A stretch of DNA of 64,000 bases from Methyloversatilis sp. (lineage in GTDB: Bacteria; Pseudomonadota; Gammaproteobacteria; Burkholderiales; Rhodocyclaceae). Shown piece by piece: positions 39,067-46,953 of this stretch. The first letter of the stretch is position 1. Each line of letters begins with the position of its first letter. The notes under the pieces were generated by a model. The model saw only the letters and a program-made list of their open reading frames with translations. It was not told the origin of the DNA and ran no database searches. Where the stretch lies: positions 62,001 to 126,000 of the forward strand of contig NZ_JAUYRO010000092.1 in assembly GCF_030696805.1 (NCBI RefSeq), in the 5' to 3' direction. Both the position numbers and the translations under genes were made by a program.

Positions 39067-39519
39067 TCAGGACGTCAGCGCCACGTCGGCGCTCAGGCGT
39101 TGCAGTCTTTCCGCCTCGACTCCACGGCGCAATGTGTCCAACAGCGACGTCGAACCCGAAAGCCCGGGTGCCGTGTCGTTGCTCGGACCGGGGTATCCGC
39201 GCGCGGCGTCGCCGAAGCCGGCTCTGTCCGGCATGGGTTCATCACCGGGCTCGGACATCAGCAACACCAGCACACTCGGCTTCACTTGCCGTATCCGTCT
39301 GAGTGTGTCGATGCCTTCGCCCTCACATAGCTCGGTGTCGAGCAGCACCACCTCGATTTCATCCCGGCGAAGGCACCGCAGCGCATCCGGCAGCGTTGTG
39401 ACCCATTCGACGCGAAGGCATGAGGTAACCGGCCCTGCCAGCACGAGCCGGATCCGGCCGGCTCGCACCGCATCAGGTTCGAACAAAAGGATGGTGTGTC
39501 GTATTTCATTCATGATCAT
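39067..39519 (-). CDS. orphan, degenerate response-regulator receiver protein
   Basis: A 150-residue protein resembling a CheY receiver: ILLFEPDAVRAG at the first strand and EVVLLDTELCEGEGIDTLRRI with a candidate phospho-acceptor Asp about 61. The first-strand acidic pair is altered (Glu-Pro-Asp), and after VLVLLMSEPGD the sequence departs from the fold, so the switch Thr/Ser and conserved Lys are not recognisable. It may be an atypical or pseudo-receiver. Starts at 39519 or 39513 are both possible. No kinase gene is next to it. Confidence 0.6.
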   Translation of the reverse strand: MIMNEIRHTILLFEPDAVRAGRIRLVLAGPVTSCLRVEWVTTLPDALRCLRRDEIEVVLLDTELCEGEGIDTLRRIRQVKPSVLVLLMSEPGDEPMPDRAGFGDAARGYPGPSNDTAPGLSGSTSLLDTLRRGVEAERLQRLSADVALTS

Positions 39520-39573
39520 CTCTCCGCGAAAACGGAGTGCCTGCCAGATGCGGGTCAGCAGTCCGGTCCGGAA

Positions 39574-39759
39574 TCATTCACCCGCCTTTGCATCGACACG
39601 GGGCAGTTCCATCGCGACCCGAAAGTTGCCTTCCCACACACAATGGATCGAGTCGCAGCGGAAGCGCTGTACCGATACGAAGCGACTGATCAGGCGGTCG
39701 ACGAACCGTCGCCGGATGCGGCAGACCGTCGACGCGCAGCGCGGGCAAACACGCTTCAA
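39574..39759 (-). CDS. 61-aa zinc-ribbon-like small protein
   Basis: A 61-residue Arg-rich protein with CPRC at residues 5-8 and a second group RFRCDSIHCVWEGNF (two Cys spaced five apart near 34-39), the pattern of a two-knuckle zinc ribbon. The middle is hydrophobic/basic (FVDRLISRFVSVQRF). Its ATG overlaps the CsbD stop by 4 nt (ATGA), which strongly supports it being a real, coupled gene. Function unknown. Confidence 0.65.
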   Translation of the reverse strand: MKRVCPRCASTVCRIRRRFVDRLISRFVSVQRFRCDSIHCVWEGNFRVAMELPRVDAKAGE

Positions 39760-39986
39760 GGCAGCCTGTCGGGAGTTCGGATGCTGTCTTCGTTCAGCTT
39801 TTCAAACTGTTCGATCTGACTTTCCGCCTCGTCCTTCGTAATGCCATACGCTTCCTGGATCCGGCCCGCCAGTTCGATGCGCTTGCCGGCAATCACGTCA
39901 AGCTGATCGTCGGTCAGCTTGCCCCATTGCGACTTGACCTTGCCCTTGAATTGTTTCCAGTTGCCTTCGGCGATATCCCAGTTCAT
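39756..39986 (-). CDS. CsbD-like general stress protein
   Basis: A 76-residue protein of the CsbD/YjbJ family: MNWDIAEGNWKQFKGKVK, QWGKLTDDQLDVIAGKR and GITKDEAESQIEQF are the diagnostic segments. These abundant small helical proteins are induced in general or osmotic stress; the mechanism is unknown. Its 3' end overlaps the zinc-ribbon gene, and it lies downstream of the DUF883 gene. Confidence 0.92.
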   Translation of the reverse strand: MNWDIAEGNWKQFKGKVKSQWGKLTDDQLDVIAGKRIELAGRIQEAYGITKDEAESQIEQFEKLNEDSIRTPDRLP

Positions 39987-40065
39987 TTCGTGTCCTTTCG
40001 GTTTGCAGTTTCAACCCGAACGTTGCAGGCAGGTCGCCTGCATCCGTTCCACGTGACAACAATGC

Positions 40066-40398
40066 TCAGCGGCGACGCATCAGAAGCGCCACCAGCAGCC
40101 CGGCCGCCGCGGCCACGCCGATCGCCTTCCACGGGTTTTCGCTGACATACACCCGCGTGTTGTCTGCTGCGCGGTGCACCTTGTCCGACACCGCATGCGC
40201 AGCGCGATCCAGGCCGGCACGGGCATCGGACAGGCGCGTTTCGATCTTCGTACGCGCCGCAGAAATTTCGCTCGCCGTGCTGTCGATCACCTGTTTGACC
40301 AAGGCATCGGCGTCGCCGACCACCGTTTTCACATCACTCACCAGCACATCCTTCTTGCCCTGGATGCCTGCCTCACCACCGTTGAAATCCGTATTCAT
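40066..40398 (-). CDS. DUF883 (ElaB/YqjD-like) membrane-anchored protein
   Basis: A 110-residue protein: long amphipathic helix (about 15-80, heptad pattern) followed by YVSENPWKAIGVAAAAGLLVALLMRRR, given in two parts as ENPWKAIGVAA and GLLVALLMRRR, the C-terminal transmembrane tail typical of ElaB/YqjD. E. coli YqjD is membrane-anchored and ribosome-associated in stationary phase. A good AAAGGAGG precedes the start. It is part of the minus-strand stress gene series. Confidence 0.9.
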   Translation of the reverse strand: MNTDFNGGEAGIQGKKDVLVSDVKTVVGDADALVKQVIDSTASEISAARTKIETRLSDARAGLDRAAHAVSDKVHRAADNTRVYVSENPWKAIGVAAAAGLLVALLMRRR

Positions 40399-40656
40399 CT
40401 TGCCTCCTTTGGAAAAGCGCAGTCAGCGGGCGGGCCGCAGCCCGGAAACCCGCCATCATGTTGAAAATCGGATGGAATCGCCGGGGTCTGACCGTCCTGC
40501 CGGTTGGGTTCCACCGCCAATGAAAACTGTGTGCCGCGCGGCAAACAGCGTCTGTTCGGCAGCGAACGTATCCGCCGCAATGTCGCCCTTCAGCGGACTG
40601 AAACGAGTGTGCGGCCGGTGGAAGTATCGCGGCCGGCATCCCGCCTCAATGCCTGA

Positions 40657-40884
40657 TTACTTGTTGTCGTTCCGCGTCGCATCCTTGATGCTGTCGCCGG
40701 CTTGTTCGAGCTTGTCGCCCGCCTTTTCGGTTGCGTCACCGATCGCGTCCGAGGTATTGCCGACCGCGGCGTCCAGTTTCTTGCCAGCGGTTTCGGCCGG
40801 ACCTTCCTTCTGACAGCCCGACAACACTGCAAGGAACAGACCGGCAACCATCACCGCACCCAGCTTTTGCGCATTCTTGTTCAT
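40657..40884 (-). CDS. small lipoprotein with amphipathic repeat
   Basis: A 75-residue protein with lipobox LSGC (Cys about 24) followed by a short amphipathic, LEA-like 11-mer pattern (AGKKLDAAVGNTSDAIGDA, then TEKAGDKLEQAGDSIKDA). Such small coiled lipoproteins are common next to CsbD/BON genes; no function is assigned. The 258 nt between it and the DUF883 gene hold no other convincing gene. Confidence 0.75.
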   Translation of the reverse strand: MNKNAQKLGAVMVAGLFLAVLSGCQKEGPAETAGKKLDAAVGNTSDAIGDATEKAGDKLEQAGDSIKDATRNDNK

Positions 40885-40922
40885 TGACCACTCCGTCGTT
40901 CAACTGCATACCTGCCAGCGGT

Positions 40923-40955
40923 CATGCGGCGCTTTCCTTCGGGTCACGCCGCATG
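40923..40955 (-). terminator. hairpin downstream of the glycine-zipper gene
   Basis: A perfect 9-bp inverted repeat (CATGCGGCG / CGCCGCATG, loop 15 nt) between the glycine-zipper gene and the small lipoprotein gene, both on the minus strand. It may terminate the former or structure the leader of the latter. Confidence 0.45.
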
Positions 40956-40987
40956 CCCCTGCAACCGGCCAAAGCTCGATGGCCAGC

Positions 40988-41203
40988 TTACTTCTTGATT
41001 TCGCGGCCGATCAGGCCACCCACTGCGGCTCCGCCGACCGTGCCGACCGCGCTGCCACCGGTCAGCACCGCACCGCCGACCGCACCCGCACCTGCGCCGA
41101 TGGCGGTGTTGCGATCACGCGCCGACATGCCCGAGCAGGCGCTCAGGCCGACGAGCAGTGCAGCACAGAGGGCGATCCTTGCAACATTCGATTTCGTATT
41201 CAT
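40988..41203 (-). CDS. glycine-zipper lipoprotein (OsmB-like)
   Basis: A 71-residue protein with signal peptide and lipobox LSAC (Cys about 23), followed by a glycine zipper (AIGAGAGAVGGAVLTG, then VGTVGGAAVGGLIG). This matches OsmB-like outer-membrane lipoproteins induced by osmotic stress. It fits the surrounding stress genes. Confidence 0.88.
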   Translation of the reverse strand: MNTKSNVARIALCAALLVGLSACSGMSARDRNTAIGAGAGAVGGAVLTGGSAVGTVGGAAVGGLIGREIKK

Positions 41204-41266
41204 GGTGTGACCTCGTATCCGGGTATCGCGGCCGGTTGGCCGCGAGGTACTGCGTGCGCGACCGGC

Positions 41267-41878
41267 TTACTTGCCGGCGCGCATCTTTGCCGCATCGATG
41301 CAACGATCCTTCGCGTCGCCCGCCAGGCTGTCGCATTTTTCCTGCTCGACGTCATAGCGCGCGTCGACCTTGTCTTCCTTCGCTTCCTTGCGCGTCTCGG
41401 CGTTCTGTTCCGCCGCCTTCACGCGCGCATCACTCGTTGCTTCGCCTGCTGCGGCGTTGCTTTCCGACATCTTCAGCTGTGCCGTCGCATCGGCCTTGGC
41501 GCTTGTGCGCGCGGCCTTGGCCTCTTCGACGCAGACGTCCTTCGGGTTGCCGGCGAGGTCATCGCAACGTTCCTTCGAGACCATGTAGGCCGCATCGGCA
41601 CGCGCCACACGCACGTTGTAGTCCGCCGTAGTGGATGGCGCACGTTTCGCTTCCAGAGTGGCCTTGGCGACCTTTTCAGCGCCCTTCGCTTCCGCCTCGC
41701 AGATGTCTTCGGCATTGCCGGACAGCGAATCACAGGCCTTCTTGGCTGCCTTGTAGTCAGATGTGATCTGCGCCTTGGCAGCCTTCTGCTCGGCCTTGGT
41801 CATCGTTTCGGCGATGACGCCCGTGCTGAAGGCAAGGCCGATGGCAAGCGCCAGCGCATGGGTACGGAGTGTGTTCAT
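41267..41878 (-). CDS. secreted Ala/Lys-rich helical protein with three CX10C motifs
   Basis: A 203-residue protein with signal peptide (cleavage after VIA, about 23). The mature part is nearly all helix-forming and contains three near-identical modules: ACDSLSGNAEDIC, RCDDLAGNPKDVC and KCDSLAGDAKDRC, each CX10C, spaced by Ala/Lys/Glu helices. Each Cys pair could form a disulfide or helical-hairpin staple. Similar Ala-rich proteins occur in betaproteobacteria without known function. The start at 41878 follows GAGGACA; the leader region contains strong inverted repeats. Confidence 0.8.
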   Translation of the reverse strand: MNTLRTHALALAIGLAFSTGVIAETMTKAEQKAAKAQITSDYKAAKKACDSLSGNAEDICEAEAKGAEKVAKATLEAKRAPSTTADYNVRVARADAAYMVSKERCDDLAGNPKDVCVEEAKAARTSAKADATAQLKMSESNAAAGEATSDARVKAAEQNAETRKEAKEDKVDARYDVEQEKCDSLAGDAKDRCIDAAKMRAGK

Positions 41879-42149
41879 GGTTGTCCTCTTTTCGTGATTC
41901 GCCGTCACGTCGCAGGCGCGGCCGGAGCGGTCGCTGCATGGACGGACGCGGACGTGTGCAGTCCGTCCATTGCACGTTACGCAGTCGAAAAGATCTTGTC
42001 TGTCTGCTGACACACACAAGCTATGTACGTCACCGAGCAGACGTCTGCCAACCGCGGCCGCATGATGCATCCTGCATCTTGCGGTCTCGCTGCGTCGGCC
42101 AGGCACACCGGGCGCGCTTTCGTTCACCCATTCCTGAGAACGTAAAACC
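41879..42149. promoter_or_regulatory. divergent intergenic region with three inverted repeats
   Basis: 271 nt between the CX10C gene (minus) and the flavocytochrome gene (plus). It contains a perfect 10-bp repeat (ATGGACGGAC at 41938-41947 with GTCCGTCCAT at 41961-41970), a 7-bp repeat (GTCTGCT at 42002-42008 with AGCAGAC at 42036-42042), and an 11-bp repeat with one mismatch (42058-42084). Candidates are operators or leader hairpins. Confidence 0.5.
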
Positions 42150-43415
42150 ATGATCCCCGACAGCCGGGCCCTGATCTTCATCCTGGCAGCTGTCAGCTTC
42201 CTTCTCGTGACGCTCGAACTGCCCGCAGACAGCCGGCTGACGCTCGGCGCGTTCAGTCTGGGCAGCGGCGTCACCGCGCTGGCGCTGATGGCCAGTGCGG
42301 CGATACTTGGCGCACGGTGGCATTGGGTCGAAACAGCATTCGGCGGGCTGGATCGCGCCTATCGCACGCACAAGTGGCTGGGCATCTGGGCGCTGGTTTT
42401 TGCTTCGGCTCACCTCATGTTCAAGGCCGACGGCGACAACTGGACGAAGGCGGCCGTTTTCGCACTCGACCCGGCCATCGCAAGGCTTGCCCGACAGTCG
42501 GGTTTCGTCGCACTGATGCTGCTGGTCCTTCTGGCACTGAACCGGAACATTCCTTACAGCGTCTGGCGGTGGTGGCACAAGCTGGCCGGGCCGGCACTGC
42601 TGGTTGTCGTATTTCACGCCGTCAGCATCAAGTCGCCGATCGTCCTGGCCAGCCCGGCCGGTGTCTGGCTTGCGGGGCTGTGCGGCCTGGGCCTGGCCGC
42701 TGCGGCCTACAAACTTCTTTTGTATCCGCTGATGTCGCGTCATGCGGCGTATGAAATCGTCGCAGTCGAGCACGGCCCTGCGGCCGTGCAGCTCGATCTG
42801 CGACCGCTCGGGCAACCGATCCGGTTCGAGGCCGGGCAATTCGCATTCCTGTCGCTCAGCGAGGACGGACTGCGCGAACCGCATCCCTTCACCATCGCCT
42901 CCGGTAGCCGGCAGGACGGGCGGATCCAGTTCGTCATCCGGGCCCTGGGTGACTACACGCAGCGACTGGTCACGCAGGCAAGGACAGGCATGCACGCCGA
43001 CCTGTATGCGCCATTCGGACGCTTCGAGCGCCTGCCCGACTCGCGCTGCGAAATCTGGATCGGCGGTGGCGTCGGCATTTCACCCTTTGTTGCGTGGCTG
43101 ACCGATGCAGGCGGCAAGCACTTCGACCGCGTCAGCCTGTTCTACTTCTGCAGCCCAGGCCGCGATTTCCCCGATGTGGACAGCTTGCGCGGGCAAGCGT
43201 CGGAACGCGGCGCAGCATTCTTCCCCATCAAGGGGGGTGGCGCCGACCCGGAGTTCGGTTATGCACTCGATGCGCTCCTGCGCGCAAATCGGCCGGAGAC
43301 CATCGATATCAGTTTCTGCGGTCCGAAAGGCCTGTTGCAGACAGTCCGGACCCGGATGCGCGAACGCGGCATCCCGGCCGGCAACATCCGCTACGAAATC
43401 TTCGAGTTCAGGTGA
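42150..43415 (+). CDS. ferric-reductase-like transmembrane flavocytochrome
   Basis: A 421-residue protein. The N-terminal half has six membrane helices with paired heme-ligand candidates (THKWLGIW and ASAHLMF; WWHKLAG and VVFHAVSI). The C-terminal half is a ferredoxin-reductase-type module: FAD motif HPFTIASGS (about 249), NAD motif WIGGGVGISPFVAWL (about 305) and the terminal CGP in ISFCGPKGLL. It moves electrons from NAD(P)H across the membrane, for ferric reduction or ROS production. The 3' end overlaps the convergent esterase gene by 25 nt. Confidence 0.9.
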   Translation: MIPDSRALIFILAAVSFLLVTLELPADSRLTLGAFSLGSGVTALALMASAAILGARWHWVETAFGGLDRAYRTHKWLGIWALVFASAHLMFKADGDNWTKAAVFALDPAIARLARQSGFVALMLLVLLALNRNIPYSVWRWWHKLAGPALLVVVFHAVSIKSPIVLASPAGVWLAGLCGLGLAAAAYKLLLYPLMSRHAAYEIVAVEHGPAAVQLDLRPLGQPIRFEAGQFAFLSLSEDGLREPHPFTIASGSRQDGRIQFVIRALGDYTQRLVTQARTGMHADLYAPFGRFERLPDSRCEIWIGGGVGISPFVAWLTDAGGKHFDRVSLFYFCSPGRDFPDVDSLRGQASERGAAFFPIKGGGADPEFGYALDALLRANRPETIDISFCGPKGLLQTVRTRMRERGIPAGNIRYEIFEFR

Positions 43416-44686
43416 TGCTGCAGGAAGAACCGCATCATCTGCCTCGATGCATCCGGTCCAGCCGCATCGGTATGAGGCTGCGTACCGTCGCCTCCGGTCC
43501 ATGCGTGGCCGGCGCCGTGAATGATCCAGCGCTCGCCCTGGCTCACTCCTGACGAACCAAACAGGGCGGAACGGGTGTAGCCGCGTTGCCCTTCGCTTGC
43601 AGGCGTGGCTTCGGACGTCGTGTGCTCCCTCGCCTGATCGTTGCCTGACTGACCCGATGCGGCATACAGCGCATCGGCATTCGACGGATGCACGGTGGTG
43701 TCCGCGTCGCCGTGGAACACGATGCGCGGCAGTTGCAGTGCACCGAGCTCGGTCGGCGACAGCAGGTCCGGCGGCAGCGTATCCGGTCCCGACGCCATGA
43801 TGCGCATGGCCGATACGGCGTCGTGCGCGCGTCCGGCCGCAATGCCGGAGTGCACGCCCAGCGCGGCATACAACCCGGGATAGTCGCGCGCCAGCACGGC
43901 GGCCATCGCGCCACCGGCCGACATGCCGGCGATGTAGACGCGTGCCGGATCGATATCCTGATCCTGCATCACCCGACGCGTCAGGCGGGCGATCAGTGCC
44001 GCGTCACCGGCGCTGTTCGACACGTCCTGCAAGGCGTACCAGTTCCAGCAGCGCAGCGCATTCGCACCCATCGACTGTTCCGGGTACAGCACGACAACGC
44101 CCGAATCTTCCGCCACCTCGTTCATGCGCGTGCCGGCGGCAAACTCGGCGGCCCCCTGATTGCAGCCATGCAGCATGACCAGCAGCGGCGCCGGTCCCGC
44201 GGTGCGGAACGCGGGTTCATACAGCATGTAATGGCCGTCGACGCCCTCGACCCGCTGTCCAGCCCCGAATCGGCCGATCAACCGACCGACCCGCCGGCCG
44301 TCCGCTGCGGTCAGACCGCCGGAACCGTCGGCTACAGGCGCATCCGGTCGCGCGGGCGACGAACGGTGCAGATTGTCAGCGGTGCGCGCGGAGGCGACCC
44401 TGACCAGTTTCAGCAGCACGCCGCCCAGCCTTGTCAGACGGGCGCGCTGCCGTCGCCAGAAGGGTTGCCAGAGAGGCGCCGGGGGCGACCTGCGCCCGGC
44501 CCCGCTGGCGCGGCCGGATGCCGCATCGCCCGCCACCGGCGGGACGCGGCGCGCGATGCGCCGGCCAAGCAGATCAAGCTTGCGCTCGTAGGCGTCGTCA
44601 TCCGGGTCGCACGATGCGAGTTCGTCCAGCAGGCGCCGGATGACCCGTCGTCGACGGGTGTGTTCGATCTGTGGGCTTGTTTGCAT
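43391..44686 (-). CDS. PHB-depolymerase-family (Lpp/Fae-C-like) esterase
   Basis: A 431-residue alpha/beta hydrolase of the PHB depolymerase family: oxyanion segment LVMLHGCNQG, nucleophile Ser in AGMSAGGAM, Asp in FHGDADTTVHP and His in GAGHAWTGG. Before the hydrolase domain are about 125 residues of Arg/Pro-rich sequence without a signal peptide, suggesting an intracellular enzyme acting on poly-3-hydroxybutyrate or related esters. The start at 44686 (MQTSPQIEHTRRRR) is preferred over upstream frames that look non-coding. Convergent overlap with the flavocytochrome gene. Confidence 0.85.
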   Translation of the reverse strand: MQTSPQIEHTRRRRVIRRLLDELASCDPDDDAYERKLDLLGRRIARRVPPVAGDAASGRASGAGRRSPPAPLWQPFWRRQRARLTRLGGVLLKLVRVASARTADNLHRSSPARPDAPVADGSGGLTAADGRRVGRLIGRFGAGQRVEGVDGHYMLYEPAFRTAGPAPLLVMLHGCNQGAAEFAAGTRMNEVAEDSGVVVLYPEQSMGANALRCWNWYALQDVSNSAGDAALIARLTRRVMQDQDIDPARVYIAGMSAGGAMAAVLARDYPGLYAALGVHSGIAAGRAHDAVSAMRIMASGPDTLPPDLLSPTELGALQLPRIVFHGDADTTVHPSNADALYAASGQSGNDQAREHTTSEATPASEGQRGYTRSALFGSSGVSQGERWIIHGAGHAWTGGDGTQPHTDAAGPDASRQMMRFFLQHHLNSKIS

Positions 44687-44966
44687 GACGGCTCCCGAGG
44701 CGGCGCAACGATGGCCCCGCCCCGACGGACGGCCGGAACGCGGGCGTGCGTCGCCAGTGCGGCCGGAATATCCGCGACAGGCGGGATGCGGTCTGTACGC
44801 TGCCGCACTGCATCCGCCCGGCGCCTGGGCGGATGTGCGCGAACGCAAACGGATGTGCGCAAACAGACAGACGGCGGGGCCGCCAGCGATCAGGCTGCAC
44901 GCGAAGCTCACCAACACTGCCCGCCAACCTGCTGCCGTCGACGGACACATTGCCCAGGGAAACATC

Positions 44967-45425
44967 ATGACCATGCACACCCCCATGCACACCCCGAGTT
45001 ACACCCCCACTCACGCATCCACTCGTACCCACGCCGCATCGGCGCTGCCCGCTCCCGCCCGGACAACCTGGTCGCTGCTCGCACTCGCGCTGGCCGCCGT
45101 TTTGCTCGGCGCCTGCGCATCCACGCCGCCACCCGTCGAAAAGATGGCGGTTGCCGAAGCCGCTGTCGAACGGGCCAGCAGCGCCGGCACGCGTGAAAAC
45201 GCGCCGGCCGAACTGCAGATCGCCATCGGCAAGCTCACCCGTGCCCGCCAGGCGTTGGCGAACAAGGACTACGAGCGCGCCGGCCAGCTTGCGGAACAGG
45301 CCGAACTCGACGCCCACGTTGCCGAAGCGCATGCCCAGGCAGTGCGCTCGCAGCGCAGCGCCACCGAGTCGCAGGACGCCGCCCGCGTGCTGCAGGAAGA
45401 AATCAACCGCAAGATCGTTCGCTGA
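44967..45425 (+). CDS. DUF4398-domain lipoprotein
   Basis: A 152-residue lipoprotein with lipobox LLGAC (Cys about 51) and a DUF4398 domain (about 60-130: KMAVAEAAVERAS, then ELQIAIGKLTRARQAL and NKDYERAGQLAEQA, a TPR-like helical pair). The signal peptide is unusually long because of a Thr/His/Pro repeat at the N terminus (HTP three times). A downstream start is not available before the lipobox region. It pairs with the OmpA-family gene 30 nt downstream, a common combination. Confidence 0.85.
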   Translation: MTMHTPMHTPSYTPTHASTRTHAASALPAPARTTWSLLALALAAVLLGACASTPPPVEKMAVAEAAVERASSAGTRENAPAELQIAIGKLTRARQALANKDYERAGQLAEQAELDAHVAEAHAQAVRSQRSATESQDAARVLQEEINRKIVR

Positions 45426-45455
45426 CCTCAGCGGTCAGCGCATCAGGAGCCCAAG

Positions 45456-46376
45456 ATGACACCCCATACCAAGATCCGCACGCTGTGCATCGCCTTGTTC
45501 GGCGCTTCGCTGGCGGCCTGCAGCAGCGTGCCGGAGCGCAACAGCGCGCTTGACCAGTCACGCGAGCGCGTCGTCGCCGCACGCAGCGACCCGCACGTCA
45601 GCGCGCTGGCCGCCGACGAACTGCGCGACGCCGAAGCGTCCGTGAGCAAGGCCGAACAGGCCTGGACGGCGGGCACACGCAAGGAGACCGTCGATCACCT
45701 CGCCTATCTGGCCGAACAGCGCATCCTGATCGCCCGCGAAACCGCGGCCGGTCGGGCGGCACAGGCCGTGACCGCCGGTGCGGCGGCCGAGCGCGACCGC
45801 ATGCGGCTGGCCGAACGGACGGCCGAGGCAGACAACACACGGCGCGAGCTGATCGCGTCCGAGCAACGCAGTCAGGTCAAGAGCTCCCAGCTTGCAGAAG
45901 CTGAATCGTCCGCCCTGCGCGACCAGGCCGCCATGGAACAGAGCCGGTCGCGGGTCGAAACGCTGGAAGCCGAACTGACCGCGCTGAATGCGAAAAAGAC
46001 CGATCGCGGCATGGTCGTCACGCTGGGCGGCGTGCTGTTCTACAGCGGCAAGGCTGATCTGCTGTCCAGCGGTTCGGCCGACATGATCCGCCTGGCCGAC
46101 TTCTTCAAGCGCAACCCGCAACGCAGCGCAACGATCGAAGGCTACACCGACAGCGTAGGCTCCGAAGCGAGCAACCTCGCGCTGTCGGGCAGACGTGCGA
46201 ATGCGGTGATGGCGGAACTGGTCAAGCTCGGTGTGGCGTCTGATCGGCTGAGCACGCGTGCATTCGGCGAAGACCGGCCGGTAGCCGGAAATGACACCGC
46301 CGCCGGGCGCCAGATGAACCGGCGCGTGGAAATCGTTTTCGGGCCGCCGCCAAGCGGGATGTCGAACAATCAATAA
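45456..46376 (+). CDS. OmpA-family lipoprotein with DUF4398-like N-terminal domain
   Basis: A 306-residue protein: lipobox SLAAC (Cys about 22), a DUF4398-like helical region (about 30-105), a coiled coil (about 105-180), and a C-terminal OmpA peptidoglycan-binding domain (about 185-300) with FYSGKADLLSSG, EGYTDSVGSEASN and NRRVEIVF. It anchors the outer membrane to peptidoglycan. A preferred start has AGGAG about 9 nt upstream. It is the second gene of the plus-strand run that continues to the KaiC-like cluster. Confidence 0.92.
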   Translation: MTPHTKIRTLCIALFGASLAACSSVPERNSALDQSRERVVAARSDPHVSALAADELRDAEASVSKAEQAWTAGTRKETVDHLAYLAEQRILIARETAAGRAAQAVTAGAAAERDRMRLAERTAEADNTRRELIASEQRSQVKSSQLAEAESSALRDQAAMEQSRSRVETLEAELTALNAKKTDRGMVVTLGGVLFYSGKADLLSSGSADMIRLADFFKRNPQRSATIEGYTDSVGSEASNLALSGRRANAVMAELVKLGVASDRLSTRAFGEDRPVAGNDTAAGRQMNRRVEIVFGPPPSGMSNNQ

Positions 46377-46518
46377 GCAGGCGACATTGCTTACCGGCGC
46401 GCGGCGGGTGCCGCATGGCATCCAGCTCACGGGCGCCAGCGCGAAAAGCCGACCGGAAGCGCCGCTCCGGGGTGTACCATCAGCGGGCAGTCGCGAGCCA
46501 ACCACTACCGGACCATCG

Positions 46519-46953
46519 ATGCAAAGCGATTCACGAGACGTCCGGGAAGCGGGATCTCACAAGGCGGATGTCACCGGCCCGACGCTTTCGGCTTCTTCGA
46601 AGCTCGACGCGACACTTGCTGCCTGGCATACGCTGCACGCGAGTCTTTCCCCCATCATCGGCCAGCGCGGCGTGGCCGCACTCGTCAGGCGCAGCCTTTA
46701 CCTGACACGTGACCGCCATCCATGGCTGGCTCCGATCTGTGACACGGCGGCCGGGCACGATGTACTCGCCGCCCTGCGCAGTGCATTGCTGCTGCAGGCC
46801 GAAGCCGAAGTGGTAGACGCTCATGGCGCGCTGCTCGAAAACTTCCGTGATCTGCTGTCCACACTCGTCGGTGATTCGCTGACCGAGAGGCTGCTGCGGT
46901 CGGTACTCGTCAACAATTCAAGCGGCTCCGCCGCGCAGGACACCTCGCAATGA
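46519..46953 (+). CDS. 144-aa protein of unknown function, coupled to the KaiC-like gene
   Basis: A 144-residue, mostly helical cytoplasmic protein (AAWHTLHASLSPIIGQRG, then LVRRSLYLTRDRHPWL, and a C-terminal LLENFRDLLSTLVGDSLTE helix). I do not recognise a named family. The stop overlaps the KaiC-like start by 4 nt (ATGA), so it probably works with that ATPase. An upstream in-frame ATG at 46387 gives a low-complexity extension and is unlikely. Confidence 0.7.
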   Translation: MQSDSRDVREAGSHKADVTGPTLSASSKLDATLAAWHTLHASLSPIIGQRGVAALVRRSLYLTRDRHPWLAPICDTAAGHDVLAALRSALLLQAEAEVVDAHGALLENFRDLLSTLVGDSLTERLLRSVLVNNSSGSAAQDTSQ

